Assembly: GCF_049306965.1 (NCBI RefSeq)
Contig: NC_133176.1
Coordinates: forward strand, 44,521,001 to 44,585,000
Source: Danio rerio
Taxonomy: Eukaryota > Chordata > Actinopteri > Cypriniformes > Danionidae
Reading direction: 5' to 3'
DNA: 64,000 bases
A program made the position numbers and the translations under genes. Positions 1-11,947 of the stretch are shown here, piece after piece. Under the pieces are notes generated by a model that saw only the letters and a list, made by a program, of their open reading frames with translations, had not been told where the DNA came from and searched no databases. How positions within the stretch are numbered: the stretch's first letter is position 1; every line of letters begins with the position of its first letter.

Positions 1-600
1 TTATGAGAGAAAAAGGCTGATCCCCCTTACCGAAGCTCATTTGTTTTATTATATAATTATAGAAAGGGTGAAAGAGATAGAGAGAACGAAATAAGCAAAA
101 CTGTCAACCGTCACTGTTCCCTTGCTAAATTGTCTAAAAGGGGAAATAATCTTTTTTTAAAGGTAAAAAATCAAGAGAGGCTGGTTGTGAGAGTGAGAGT
201 GAGCTGGTTGTAAGAGTGAGTCCTCTGCACTGTTACTGCGGCTCAGGCTGAATGAAAACAAACATCCAAGCATCCATCACTTCAAAACTGGCACAAAAGA
301 TTCTGACTTATGGGCTGTCACAAGCAGTTGAACTGGGACCACTAGAAAAACCATGCATTTGGCTTTTTTGATCCCTCTGATCACCCAAGGTAGCAGGGCA
401 ATCAAGTGAAAGGTACAAAAATGGGCACTGGGCCATTAGTACTGTAGGCCGGGGCATCCCGTTCTATTGAGGAGAAATATTGTGAAGAGTTTTTTTTTTT
501 TTTTTTTGAGACAAAGATTTCGACCTCCGTGCTGATAGAGCAGATTCTTTGAACCACTTGGGGATGTGTCCATTCTTCTGACAAACACTTTAGATCTGTT
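1..600. other. intergenic, no gene seen
   Basis: No convincing coding exon or RNA gene is visible. Short open frames here lack splice signals and any recognisable domain. The stretch includes a poly-T run near 490-507. It directly precedes a TG...CA-bounded segment that may be a solo LTR. Confidence 0.5.
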
Positions 601-900
601 TGTAGGGGGGCAAAAAGTCTAAATAAGATCTACTAAAAATCTAAACAGGCAAGATTTATTTGCTCTTTTTGTAAATATGACTTACAAAAACTAAACTAGT
701 CATGCCCATTTTCTATATCTCCACCTAGCCACTAACCTCCTCCTAAAAACAGTTTATAGACCTGTACAAGACTCCTGTAGGCTCTTGCAGACCCGTGGAT
801 TACTCCAAGATGCTGTATATCAACCAACATGTCTCAATAAATCAATTCTGCTTGTTCAAGTCTACTGGAATGGGTTCTCCTTAACATTTTTTCCCCAACA
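601..900 (+). mobile_element. possible solo LTR, 300 bp
   Basis: The segment begins TGTAGGGG and ends CCCCAACA, so it has TG...CA ends with short imperfect inverted termini. Near its 3' end it has a polyadenylation-like AATAAA (about 837), which is the usual layout of a retroviral or LTR-retrotransposon long terminal repeat. No internal region, primer site or second LTR is seen beside it, and no clear target duplication was found. It is an inferred fossil only, and it could be an unrelated repeat. Confidence 0.3.
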
Positions 901-2220
901 GTGGTCAAAATATTTTATGTGTATTTATTTTGTCTGTGAAAGGCATACTGTGGGACCAAAATAACTTGTCCAAAATTCTGTCCAAACATTACGATAGGCT
1001 GTCTTACCTGACTGTCTACATATGTATTTGCATGATCTGATTCTCGTCGTGTCACATGTGTTTTGGAGGAGACGTGGCTTTGAACAGTGATTATCCAACA
1101 AGGGGTGGATCTTTGGCTTTCAAAGCTGGCAATTGCTAGCCAATACCTTACATTAAGAAAACCCCAGTTAAGAAGATCATTTAAATTTACTTAAGAAATA
1201 AAGAACTTGAAAAAGTCATACCACAACAGGGTATACGCACAGCTAGTGTTTCTTTCCATACCGATAAACTTCTGGTGAACAGTTAAGGTGACTTTTGTAA
1301 ATTTTATACAGTTCCTTTTACAGCATCGATGTTGAAATGTAATTAAAATATAATCAAATAAACAGACCTCAGCATTCATTTAGTTGTTCAAGAGTAAAAT
1401 TAGATTAAAACGCCTTTTAAATGCACGCACCGTCAGCATCAGCAGACTAGCGGAGAAACTCCATTGAAAATACTGGAGTAAAATAAATGTTGCCGGGTAT
1501 ATGCAGGAATCCTAAAGGTAATTCATTAATTTTCTTTTAGGCTTAGTTCCTTTATTAATCCGGGATCGCCACAGCGAAATGAACCGCCAATTTTTCCAGC
1601 ACGTTTTTACGCAGCAAATGCCCTTCCAGCCGCAACCCATCGAGCACGCCGTTGTTAATATTAGGAGAAAAATTATATATTTATGCTTTTTTTTTTAAAC
1701 AAGTCAAACACTTTGGACAACGCTTGAACAAAATTTAAGACATTGTAAAAACGCGATTAGAACTTTTTAATACCTTTTAAAGGCTTTAATTTTCTCATAA
1801 ATCATTTATAAAGTTTTAATACTTTTTAGGACCCCGTGGACACCCTGTGTTCATATTTTAAAATCATGGCTTGGAAAAATGTCATTTAATGCATTAGTGC
1901 TTGTACATTGACACCCACTTTATATCGTATATCAATCAGGGAGTGAAGAGTGTTGATTCTTAAAGAAAACAGATAGTAAGCATAATGATTTTGTAACGGC
2001 ATACGGTTCACCTGAAGTGTTTGACCGAGGTTACTACAAATATAAAAGTCCTTCCACAGACTTCTGCATATACTCTATAACCACAATAAACAATCTGAAG
2101 AAAATAAGAAGAGGAGAAGGAGAAGAATAAGATGATGAAAGCAATATATCGCACAAATATTACTCCAATGTGATCCGTATAAAACAATTAATAAGTTAAA
2201 CATCAATATTAATAAACAGT
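901..2220. other. intergenic with degraded repeats
   Basis: No gene is seen. A DANA tail piece sits at about 1540-1650 (listed separately). The stretch at about 1725-1850 is rich in the TTTTAAGAC-type words of the MITE found at 3531-4206 and may be an old relative. About 2030-2220 is the upstream flank of the first GPCR gene. Confidence 0.5.
1540..1650 (-). mobile_element. DANA SINE, 3' half only
   Basis: This is the reverse complement of the DANA 3' body: the words for 'ggcttagtccctttattaat', 'gtcgccacagcg', 'ccgccaa', 'acgcagc' and 'gcccttccagc' occur in order. The tRNA-like head is missing, so the copy is truncated. It is diverged from the other copies in the window. Confidence 0.8.
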
Positions 2221-2224
2221 CTGA

Positions 2225-2405
2225 AATAAAGTGAGCTAGAAAATGGGGACAGTCTCATGCAAAAACAATACGTATGAGCACTGGTATATTTATAGTTCCC
2301 TATTCAAATGTCATAAAGTCAGACACTTGTCTTGGTACTACCTCACTGTTTGGACCACACAAACCAATTTGGTAGCATATTTTGTCTCCTGTTCCCTTGC
2401 TCCAG
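2225..2405 (+). promoter_or_regulatory. GPCR1 promoter and 5'UTR exon
   Basis: This aligns by eye with the region upstream of the truncated copy (6890-7073). Both have an octamer-like ATGCAA followed by GAGCAC or AAGCAC, then a TTTATAG TATA-like box (about 2289 and about 6963). Both then have an untranslated exon ending in CCAG before GTATGAC or GTAAGAC. In this gene the exon ends at 2405 and the intron is 2406-2571 (166 bp), closing with TTTTCCAG. The transcription start itself is inferred, about 30 bp after the TATA-like box. Confidence 0.6.
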
Positions 2406-2583
2406 GTATGACCTTTGACTTCAATTTTAATCCTTTTAAAGTATGCACAATGCCATGATAAGATCTTAAACTAACTTTTTGTCTAATCTAAACATTAGAG
2501 GTGTTAGAAATAGCTTGACTGTTTTTTGAAAATCAGGATATTAATAAAAATGCGTAACTTTGCTTTTCCAGCTCTCTACAAGT

Positions 2584-3510
2584 ATGTGTAATTCCTCCTT
2601 GCAAATCGACAATTCAACCACCAGTTTTGAAGAGATTCGCAAGTTATTCATGTTCTGTATTTGTCATGGACATTTTGGCACTCTTGTCTCTTTAACCATT
2701 TCAACATTATTCATATTTATAGGAACACCGATCCATTGCTATTCACTCTGGTTGTTTATCCGTGGCAACATCAAATCCAACTTGGTGATTCCACTGAACG
2801 TCACCTTGGTGGACCTAGCTTTTTGTATTCAAAGCTGCGGAGAGTTAGCCGTTAGCTTTATTTCCACAGAGGAAAGCTATAAATGGACTTTTTTTTTCAC
2901 CACTCTTTGCTGGACTGTCAGACCTCTTCTCCAGATCTGCATGTGTCTTGAACATTATCTAGCGGTGATTCATCCAGTAATGTTTTTGAGATATAAAGAC
3001 ATTCAGTATAGGATAGCAGTGGTGGGAGCAGTTTGGCTAATCGGACTGGGCAACGGTTTGAGGGTCATTTTCATCCAACATTTCTTTTTTCCAGATCATG
3101 TATTCTTTTTGACTTTTTGGATTGCAGTAATAATCATCTCCTTTTGTTGCGCATCTGTGCTTCATGCTCTGAAGCATTCAGGACCAGTCAATCGCAAGAA
3201 TGAAATGGCAGGACACAGTAAAACTGAGAGAGGTAGAGCTGTTGAGAGCCAGCAGAAAAGAAAAGCCTTCAGAATCATCTCTCATATTTTACTGTCCATT
3301 CTAGTTTGTTACCTTCCTCAAGTAGTAACTTACATTGCGTTCATATCTGCAATTAATAAGGAAACCTTTATATGTAATGTTTTTCCATTTAGTTTGGGCA
3401 TCACTGTGTTTATTTTATTAATTTCACCTCTCATTAGTATGTATATTGAAGGCTATCTGAAACACATAATGTGTTTTTCAAAGCTTAAGGGACAAACAAA
3501 ACACAAATAA
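2584..3510 (+). CDS. orphan class-A-like GPCR (copy 1)
   Basis: This is a 308-residue seven-helix receptor encoded by one coding exon. The start is the ATG after the acceptor TTTTCCAG; the eight in-frame codons before it are intron and acceptor. TM segments lie at roughly 31-58, 67-90, 101-128, 142-165, 172-196, 232-258 and 268-292. N-glycosylation sites are N3 and N10. Class A marks are present but altered: no Asn in TM1 (GTP instead), D77 in TM2, EHY (123-125) for DRY, a Trp in TM4, CYLP for CWxP, and SPLISMY for NPxxY. No Cys sits at the top of TM3 or in ECL2. The C-tail is short and basic. I do not recognise a ligand. It is a plasma-membrane receptor by fold, and G-protein coupling is not shown. 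The nearest relatives seen are the three other copies in this window. Confidence 0.9.
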   Translation: MCNSSLQIDNSTTSFEEIRKLFMFCICHGHFGTLVSLTISTLFIFIGTPIHCYSLWLFIRGNIKSNLVIPLNVTLVDLAFCIQSCGELAVSFISTEESYKWTFFFTTLCWTVRPLLQICMCLEHYLAVIHPVMFLRYKDIQYRIAVVGAVWLIGLGNGLRVIFIQHFFFPDHVFFLTFWIAVIIISFCCASVLHALKHSGPVNRKNEMAGHSKTERGRAVESQQKRKAFRIISHILLSILVCYLPQVVTYIAFISAINKETFICNVFPFSLGITVFILLISPLISMYIEGYLKHIMCFSKLKGQTKHK

Positions 3511-3530
3511 GATAAACAAAAAAATATAAC

Positions 3531-4206
3531 CAGGATTTCTGCAGGAGTTAAATTTAAGACTTTTAAAGACATTTTTAAGACCATTATGACTGAAATTTTA
3601 GACTCATAAAGCGCTAAAGCCAGCCTAAGGAATTTTTTAAATGGTGCAGATGGAAAAGACTTTTATTTGCCCTATCAAAAATGTTTTGTTATAATTTAAT
3701 ACATTTAATAATACAATAATACATTAATAATAAAAAAAATCAATATTTTAGATTTAAAATATTTTAAATATTGTGTAAAAACAAGCAAAATCTACTTGTA
3801 TCCATACACTTTTTTCCACCATAAACCTTCTTTAAAATAAAAAACTGAACAAATGTTTTAAAAGTTTTAAAAACTGAAAAAAAATGATAAACTAAATCAA
3901 CATGAAGAACTTTTAAAGAAATTTTATTTTAAGGAAAATAATTCAATCATTATGATAAACAAAGTTAAAAATGACCTTTTTAAATAAAAAGTTTATAGTT
4001 TAATTGAGATGCATTGTTGATGATTGTATGGGTTTTGGCCAGATTGTGTAGCAATTTATGAACAAAGGAAAAATTAAGACCTGCTTAGACAAGTTAAGAC
4101 CTACAGCACAATATTTCAGTAAATTTAAGACTTTTTAAGGCCTTAAAATTGGATTTTGAGATTTAAGACATTTTAAGTCTCTTTTAAGACCTTGCAGAAA
4201 CCCTGT
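3531..4206. mobile_element. MITE with TIRs (AAGAC-rich family)
   Basis: The left end reads CAGGATTTCTGCAGG and the right end CTTGCAGAAACCCTG, so the termini are inverted. The interior is non-coding and full of TTTAAGAC and GTCTTAAA words. It lies just after the stop codon of GPCR1, so it may supply part of that gene's 3' flank. This is a non-autonomous DNA transposon; the superfamily was not determined. Confidence 0.65.
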
Positions 4207-4442
4207 ATTATACATAAATTGAGTTTTAATAGTAATATAATTTTCTATTTCAAATTAAACTGCTGTGACATTATGGATACGCTTAAATCATTATGGAATG
4301 AATACTGTGAACTTTGAAACTAATTAAAATAAACTAGCAAATAGTACATGAATAAAGCAACAAATGACCCTGCTGTTTTGATTTCCAATTTTTTTATGCT
4401 ATTGTATCAGGGTGGATATGTGTGTGCTTATTTGAGAGGTAG

Positions 4443-4898
4443 TGTAACGTGAATTGACTCTGAAAACAGGGGTGCGAATCCAAACGCAGGTTTATTAAGA
4501 ATGCAGCAACAGTCAACACAGAAGCAAACAGATGTATACAATTCAGAGTCGTGGTCGATAAACAGGCAGATGGTCAGAAGGCAGGCAGTAGTCAATGTCA
4601 ACAAACAAACAAAACAAGTTTCAAAAACACAAATGCAAGGCAAGGAAAACGCATTGTAATGCCCGTACAGTTTACAAAACTCAGCAACAATGTGTGTGCA
4701 TGTGCTGTTTTTATAGTCCATGTAATCACATCATGAGTGGCTTCAGCTGAGAATGAGTGTGTGTGCAATCCCCTGAACTAGGAGCATGTGTGTGCATGAC
4801 TGAATTTTGTAGTCCATAAAATGGCAGATTTGTAGTCCTTTGGTGATTTGCATGTTTACCAGCGATCTGCACAGGCTGGATCACTGATAATCATAACA
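4443..4898. mobile_element. TG...CA repeat with 5-bp TSD, solo LTR-like (copy 1)
   Basis: The element begins TGTAACGTG and ends ATCATAACA, and is flanked on both sides by GGTAG (4438-4442 and 4899-4903). It is closely related to 46221-46693: shared words include GCAGGTTTATTA, AAACAGATGTAT, GGCAGATGGTCAGA and ACGCATTGTAATG. The TG...CA termini and 5-bp target duplication fit a solo LTR of an LTR retrotransposon or endogenous retrovirus. No internal coding region remains. A non-autonomous DNA transposon is the alternative. Confidence 0.55.
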
Positions 4899-4903
4899 GG
4901 TAG

Positions 4904-6080
4904 TACTAGGTTTTGATTTTGCTATAGGTAAGTCTTTTTATTTAAAGGATAATGTACATTCTGTCTGTCTGCTTATCAAAAATATATTGTTCACTTAAAT
5001 ATAAAGATGCAAACATGCTTATTGAAGGTAATAAAGATCAGATGTTGTCGCTTTGCCAGTTATGGATCTTTTTATGATAAATGGCAATCCATCATAACTC
5101 CCATATCTATCGAATTCTTTGACATTACCTCCTCCAACCTTTCCCCCCTTTCTCTTTTTTCAAAATTTTCCCTTCTTTTATCATGTTTTTATTTATTTAT
5201 TATTATTATATTATTTACTCCTATTGTTGCTGTTATTATTATAATTATTATTAAGTCATGCTATTTATCACTTTTGTATTATTTCTAAATGTTTTATTGT
5301 CTTGCTAAGAAAGTTTAAAAGGGAAAACTGGAAATTGTCTTTCACTGTCTGTTATGTCAAGCATTTGTTATTTTCACTTAATAAAAAAAAAAGATATAGA
5401 CATAAAATATGTGTTTTAGCATCCGCTCACATGTGAGCTTAAGTCATTCTGTGACAGAAAACTTGTACTCTAAACTGTCCTAAACACCTAGAATCGATGA
5501 AATACCATGATGCAAGCAATTTGCAGTATTTGAATAGGAAATAATAGGGCATCAGAAACATTCATTTTACACTGACATCTTAACAGATTGTCTGTCTTTT
5601 AGGTTTTGCAAAAAGGCTATTGTTATTTATTATACATTTCATCATTCATATTCTTTGGTTTGAAAATCAGCTTATTATTTATGTGCTAAAGGAAAACAGT
5701 GCAAGGTGAGCATTTTTTGTATTTATCAGTTTGATGCAAATCCCTTTAAATGCCATCAGAAATGCTTTGTTATCCTTCTAAAATTTGCATTTTTATATTT
5801 TTTTAAGTGTCTAGATATAGATATTAAACTTTTATGGTGATGAATAGGTTACCTTTATTACCCCAAAGTAAAATAACAGCATATAAACATATAGGGGACT
5901 AAGAAAATGCTCATTTTATAAAGGAAATATCAGATGGCAATTACAGGTTTTTGCATCTTGCAAACTCTTCAAATATTAATGCAAAGGAGCCTTTAAAGTA
6001 AAACAATGCTAACATTCTTTAGTGACAAAGTCAAAGGCAACAGCAATGCTGTTTTCACACCATGTCATATGAACACATTT
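4904..6080. other. intergenic, low-complexity AT-rich
   Basis: No gene is seen. The stretch has T-rich and TTATTA-rich tracts near 5180-5260 and 5640-5830. The open frames here are short, low-complexity and lack family features. Confidence 0.5.
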
Positions 6081-6084
6081 GCAT

Positions 6085-6535
6085 TTAATCATAATACCTT
6101 GCCTTGTACACTGTCTATCCCCAAATGTTCCCACAAAGTTGTGAGCATGAAATTGTCCAAAATGTCTTAGCATAATAAAGCATTGAGAGTATTTTCCATG
6201 GAAAGGAGACCAACCCCTAAAATATTAATGCCACACCAAAATCCCCTACCACCAAACATGCCAGATGCAGATTGGAGGTCTAGCTATTGACAGTTGACTG
6301 TAAAAGTCAAATAGTCAACATTATAGGGAGAAAAAGTCATAATTGCAGGTGGCAAACTATCATGGTACCACAAATGAATTTACTGAGCTCCTGAGAGCAA
6401 CCCATTCTTTAATAAATGTTTGTAGAAGCAGTCTGCATGCCTAGGTGTTTGATTTTATAATCCATGGAAGTGATGGGAAGTACTAAATTCAGTGATTTGG
6501 AGGCGTCTCCCAAAACCTTTGCCAATACATTGTAA
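6085..6535 (-). mobile_element. Tc1-like DNA transposon relic
   Basis: Read on the minus strand, the stretch matches blocks of a common fish Tc1-like transposase gene. The catalytic-domain words lie near 6120-6260 (complement of CCCACAAAGTTGTGAGCATG). The N-terminal region lies near 6370-6460 (complement of TGAGCTCCTGAGAGC and TGCATGCCTAGGTG). The outer terminus is near 6520-6535. Much of the interior is deleted and no reading frame survives, so it is a dead element. Confidence 0.6.
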
Positions 6536-6889
6536 GTGGCCCACGCATATCACTTTTTTCATGATTATATGAACAACAAACACTACACAGAACTGGACCT
6601 TTTTGATTTTGGTTTATTGAAAAACAAAGTTCTGAAAGTCATTACATATATATAATGTATCTATATAAATAAATAAAACTTAAATTTTTAGAATTGTTTT
6701 ATTACAGCTGTTGTCCCTGAGATGTGCATACCTTCAGAGTTCAAAAGGCCACATATAAAATGTGATATTTATGTCAAGTTAGGATTTTTAAAAATAATTC
6801 TTGCATGTTAACCATGACATATCTACTCAAATGTTACACCAGGATTTGCCTAAACCATTTCATAATTTGATATTTCAAATATCCACATT

Positions 6890-7380
6890 TATAAACACTA
6901 ATGACACGAGCTAGAAAACAAGGATAATCCTATGCAAGCAAAATAACAATAAGCACTGCTGTGTTTATAGCTCAGCATATAGATGACATAAAGCCAGATA
7001 CTTTTGGTGGCTTTGGAGCACATGGACAAGTTTTGTAGCATATTTTGCATCATATCGTTTTCCATCATTCCAGGTAAGACGTGTCTGTCTAATTCTATTA
7101 AATTGCACATAAATGCAATCAGCCTTTTGTCAAGTCTGTCTGTCTGAATTTGCTTTGCTTTTAAATCTTTTTATTTTGTCCAGCAAAAAATTAATGAAAC
7201 TGAATTGTGTTGTTTCAGCTCTGTATTAGCATGTGTAATTCATCCTTCGGAAATTCAACTACCAGTTCTAAAGAGACTGAAAAATGGTTCATGTACTGCA
7301 TTTATCCGATTTTATGCAGTCAAGGAGGAGGAATAATAAATGCAAATAATTTTACATCGTTTTATGACCTTCATTTATAG
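6890..7380 (+). pseudogene. truncated GPCR copy with promoter and 5'UTR exon
   Basis: The upstream block (6890-7073) aligns with the GPCR1 promoter and 5'UTR exon, including the donor CAG/GTAAGAC at 7073 and an acceptor TGTTTCAG at 7218 (intron 145 bp). The ATG at 7231 opens a frame matching the family N-terminus (MCNSS..., NSTTS, TEKWFMYCI). After about 26 codons the homology stops, before TM1, and the frame runs on in unrelated sequence to a TAG at 7378-7380 (49 aa). No transmembrane segment remains. It is a partial duplication or deletion relic, although it could still be transcribed and spliced because its promoter-side elements are kept. Confidence 0.8.
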
Positions 7381-9170
7381 TATATTGCCATATGTCTTAC
7401 AAGTATTTCGAGAAAATGTAATAAAGAGTTTTAACAGAATAATTCAGCAATTTCTAATAAGACATTTAAACATTTAACATGTTTTAATCACCATGGAATA
7501 AACTTTCCGTAAATTCTGTAAAAAAAAAAAAGAAAGAAAACAATGGGGAAAATGTCAATAAAAAAAGTTCTATATATCTATCTATCTATCTATCTATCTG
7601 GTCCACATGGGATGGAGGTTGCAGATGGAGCACTAACATGAGACTGATAAAGCTAATGGTGTCAGTGTACTGCTGAGGTTATATGACTAATCAGACTAAA
7701 GGGAAATGTTGCCAATTTATAAACAATTTCCAAAAATCGTTTAATTTTCATCATTTAATTATTTTTAAATTTTATACCATGACAGCAAAACAGTGCTTTA
7801 CATAATAAACAAGATACTTTAATGAAATTTGATTAGAAATTGGAGGACGGCAGTAAATGGTAGCACATAAAACCATATCTGAAGATTATAGCAGTTAATG
7901 ATGAGTAGAAAGTGCACATGCCCATGCTTTGAATGACTTCAGCACATCTACAGCCACAGCATTGCTGTGATCTTGAACAGCCCTTCTTCAGACTTTTCCA
8001 AAATTCAGTGACTGTACTCAGATTATTAGCCAGAGCTTTGTAGCCTATATGATTTTCAATCAGGTTTAGAACAAGACTCCGGCTATTCAATGCTTTGATG
8101 AATTGAGGATGATTGTTTGATAAACACAGGGAAGAAACCATATGTTGCCAATGAAATTTCTAATAAACATTTGTATTTTCTATGCCATGCAGCGAAACTC
8201 CTGCTACTCCTCACAACCTGACACTTCCTTCCCTATAAACAAACCGTAATTCAAGGCAATTCCTAACTTTTTGATTTAGTGGCTAATTCGTATGAATTTG
8301 TACGATCTCATTTATACAATTCAGTATGATTCGCTTATGAACTAATGACAGTTGGGTTTAGGGGTGGGGTTAAGTGGGGCGCCTACTTTTAAAAACATTT
8401 TTGTATGACTGAACAAATTTGTAAATCGAATTAGCCAATAAAACTTACGTTTCCTTGTGAGATAAGGCTGCTATACACACTTTGGGTTCAGTCTTTCCCC
8501 AGGTTTATGACACACTATTTTTACATCAGATTCAAATAAATTAAACATGCTGTTATCATTGGATTCATTATTCCAATTTCAAGCTCAACTGAAAACCCAC
8601 TTACTTAGATTAGCTTATTTTACAACATTACTGTTTTATACTATTGTGTTATTTTATTGTTTTGTGGGATATTATGTATTGTTTATGTATGATAACATTG
8701 AGTAGTTTGAAAGGTGCCTGAAATAAAATGTATTGTTATTATTACTATTATTATTATTAAAGTGAACTTTGGATTAGTTTTGATTAGTCAACACGAAATG
8801 CTTCACAGACAGGTTTAATCGATTGTCCATGGACATTCTTTGCATCATTCTGTCCTTTTGTGCATTTGTCTTTAATGGATGACCAGCTTTTTCAGAGACT
8901 TGAATGAGTGAGTGACATTTTAAAGATCCAAAAAAAAAAAAAAAAAAAAAGTCAATGAAAAATGGAAAGACCGGCTGCTAGTTAAAAGGTATTTGTCAGA
9001 TAATTAAGGATATGATTAACCAGTGAGGTTTCTGAAGTGAATAAATTAATATAGGACTAAGCAATGAACTCAGAATTCAGGTCATTGATGATTGTTCTAT
9101 TAGATACAGAACAGAATAGGCAATCCAAAAAAACTCCATCCAGACAAACAAAGCACTAACTCTTGCGGTA
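7381..9170. other. intergenic with repeats
   Basis: No gene is seen. It holds a (TATC)n run at about 7571-7600, a poly-A run at about 8929-8950, and a short MITE-like segment at about 8266-8450. That segment has inverted ends carrying GGCTAATTCGTATGAATTTG on the left and the complementary TCGAATTAGCC type on the right. Open frames in the 7833-8141 region have no recognisable domain. Confidence 0.5.
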
Positions 9171-9732
9171 TGAATGCAGAATGTTCTACTTTTAGCCAGA
9201 AAAGACCTCTCACCCAAATCAAGCCCTAAAAAATTATATATAAGCATCTATACATATGAGATTACTTTAATGTCTGAAATACCGCATGCACAAATGTGTT
9301 CTTTTACATTTTATTGGAATGAATACGATAATTGTTTACCATTTTCTGTTGCATTTATCATCCTTATGTTGTTTTGCATGATTACATTCCTCCAATGTTA
9401 TGCCGAGATTTGCTTAATCATTTTTTTAAACGATGTTGCAAATATGAACATTAATAAACATACACTAATGACAATGTCATCATTCCCATACAGATGACAA
9501 AGTCAGACACGAGTGGTGGCTCGTCACTGTTAGGGGCACATTGGTAAATTTTGCAGCAAACATTGAATTCTGGTCTTCGATTTCAGGTAAGACTTTCCTT
9601 AAAATTATTTTAATTCTGTTAATGGCACACAATGGCAAGATTTGATCTAGAAATCTAGAAAACCTTTTGTGATCATAACATCATAACTGAAACTGATTCA
9701 TTGATTTCTGTTTTGTCCAGCTCTCTACAAGC

Positions 9733-10641
9733 ATGTGTAATTTATCCTTACAAATCAACAATTCAACAACCAGTTTTGAAGAGACTCAAAAGTGGTTCTT
9801 GTACTGCATTTGTCAGGGACATTTTGGTACTCTTGTCCTTTTTGTGGCTGTAGCATTATTTTTATTTTTGGGAACTCCAACCCATTGTTGGACCTTCTGG
9901 TTATTCCTCCGTGGGAATATCACACCCAACTTGGTGTTTTCACTTAATTTCACATTAGTGGACCTAGTTTTTTGCATTCTAGGCTGCATAGACTTTGTTG
10001 CTGCCCTTCACTTTTCAGTAACAAGCTTTCAGCTGTCATTGTTTTTCACTGCTCTTTGCTGGACTGTCAGACCTCTTCTCCAGATCTGCATTTGTCTTGA
10101 GCACTATCTGGCTGTGATTCATCCAGTAACGTTTCTGAGATATAAGGACCTGCAGTACAGGATTGCACTGGCAGCAGCAGTTTGGCTAATTGGACTAGGC
10201 AACGGTTTGAGGGTCATTTTCATCAAACAAAACTTTTTTCCAGATCACACATTCTTCTTGATTTTTTGGATTGCAGTGATTACCACCTCTTTTTGTTGTG
10301 CTTCTGTCCTTCATGCACTAAATAGTTCAGGACCTGGGGATCGAAACAATGTTCAAAAGACAGAACAGGGCAGAGCTGTTGGAAACCAGCAGAAAAGAAA
10401 TGCCTTCAGAATAATTTCATATATTTTAATGTCCATCCTGGTTTCTTATTTGCCTCAAGTAGTAACCTTTATTACACTCATAGCTAAAATTAATGAGGAG
10501 ACCTATATGTGTAATGTTTTTCCATTTTGTCTGTCCATCACCGGGATTTCTTTAGTAATTTTACCTCTAATTAATATGTATAAAAGCTATTTGAAAAAAG
10601 TGATCTGTTTTTCAAAGTGTGGGACAATGAAAGGCAAATAA
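9733..10641 (+). CDS. orphan class-A-like GPCR (copy 2)
   Basis: This is a 302-residue seven-helix receptor, the closest relative of copy 1 (shared stretches such as LCWTVRPLLQIC, LEHYLAVIHPV and FFPDH). The coding region is one exon. The ATG sits 12 bases after the acceptor TTTTGTCCAG at 9720, and the 5'UTR intron is 9587-9720 (134 bp) with donor CAG/GTAAGAC. TM2 keeps its Asp (LVDLVF). TM3 ends LEHY instead of DRY. TM6 has SYLP, so the usual Cys of CWxP is also lost. TM7 has LPLINMY for NPxxY. N-terminal glycosylation sites are N3 and the NNST stretch. Cysteines in the N-terminus (YCICQG) and ECL3 (YMCN) are kept. Ligand unknown. Confidence 0.9.
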   Translation: MCNLSLQINNSTTSFEETQKWFLYCICQGHFGTLVLFVAVALFLFLGTPTHCWTFWLFLRGNITPNLVFSLNFTLVDLVFCILGCIDFVAALHFSVTSFQLSLFFTALCWTVRPLLQICICLEHYLAVIHPVTFLRYKDLQYRIALAAAVWLIGLGNGLRVIFIKQNFFPDHTFFLIFWIAVITTSFCCASVLHALNSSGPGDRNNVQKTEQGRAVGNQQKRNAFRIISYILMSILVSYLPQVVTFITLIAKINEETYMCNVFPFCLSITGISLVILPLINMYKSYLKKVICFSKCGTMKGK

Positions 10642-10649
10642 GAAAAACG

Positions 10650-11940
10650 TTTATTGCAGCTTTAATGAATTTAATATTTTAGATCTTAAAAAAGCAAAAT
10701 GATGTGACATTAAGAGTAATTGCGTTTTAGAAACTATTTCGACTGAGCTAAATCTAATGTCATTCGATCAACTGTACAAACTATAATTTTACCTATGATA
10801 AACTATAACTTTAACTAATTATAACTAGGACAAGAAATTAAAAGTCATATTTGAGGCTTATTTTTTTGTGTGTACTATAAAAATATATTATATCTAAAAC
10901 ATATTGTATACGGTATCTAGTATTGTATTGTATAGGGTAGTAATATAAACTTGGCCAACCACATTTCAAATGTAAAGGATAATGTACATTTTGTCTGTCT
11001 GCTTACCACATTGCTATTCACCAAATAAATAAACATGTATTTCATGCAAAAGAAGGAAATTTGTTGTTTATTGATAATCAAGCCATCCAAGATGACTATT
11101 TCTCTTCATTAAAAGTTTGAGGAGGAATAGAAAATAATATCAGCTGCAGCAGTTTGAAATAAATGATACAGACCCACATTTCCAGAAAATCCCACAATTA
11201 CTTATCTGGAAATCAAGATAAACTTATACTTTATAATACTTTAAGACTGATTGTGTGATTTTGGAGCCAATTGTATTCAGTAAATAGGTTCATAAATACC
11301 ACTACATTTATTTGTGAAGATAAGAATAAAGCAATAAATTATATTTCAATTACTAGGTTTAAGCAAAACAAAATCAAAAACCCCTAATAAACAAAATTCC
11401 CAAAATTTCACACAAAGATGACTAAAAACCTTTTATTGACTACTTTTGACTGCAGTTTCAATTTCACATCAACCCTAACAAATGAGTCATTAGAAAGTAC
11501 AAAGTTCAAGTAAATATTTTAAATGAGAAAACAAGTTGTTTTGTGCTATACTATGCTATAGCTTGTACAGTTGCTATAATTTGTACACTTTATTATAAAA
11601 CATTCATTATGCATTTACTGCATACACAAATGGCCCAGTTCCATATGTTGCATGGTTTTGAGGGTATGAGTTTGATACAGCAGGAATTAGTAATTAATCC
11701 CAAGTGCTTGGCTTTTCTGTTTATTTTGAACAGGCAGAAGTAATTTGTTAGAGTCAGCTAATGAACACATTTTTGTGTGAACTATCCCTTTAGTATGCCA
11801 GAATTTAGGTCCATCAATCTGCTTTTAATGCAACAGCAGTAGACAACTCATGTTCAGTCACTGCTCTTATATGTGTGAGACCAGACTGGCTTCTGCACTA
11901 AAGAGATGAGAGTGTATTTTATATTTCCATTGTTTTTTAA
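10650..11940. other. intergenic, nothing recognised
   Basis: AT-rich sequence with no splice-bounded coding exon, RNA gene or clear repeat family that I can name. The short open frame at 11543-11743 has no supporting features. Confidence 0.45.
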
Positions 11941-11947
11941 TGTAAGC

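Noticed and set aside
2560-2583. In-frame extension upstream of GPCR1 (and 21736-21759 for GPCR4)
   Set aside because: These codons are the polypyrimidine/acceptor sequence of the 5'UTR intron, begin at non-ATG codons, and are conserved as a splice site.
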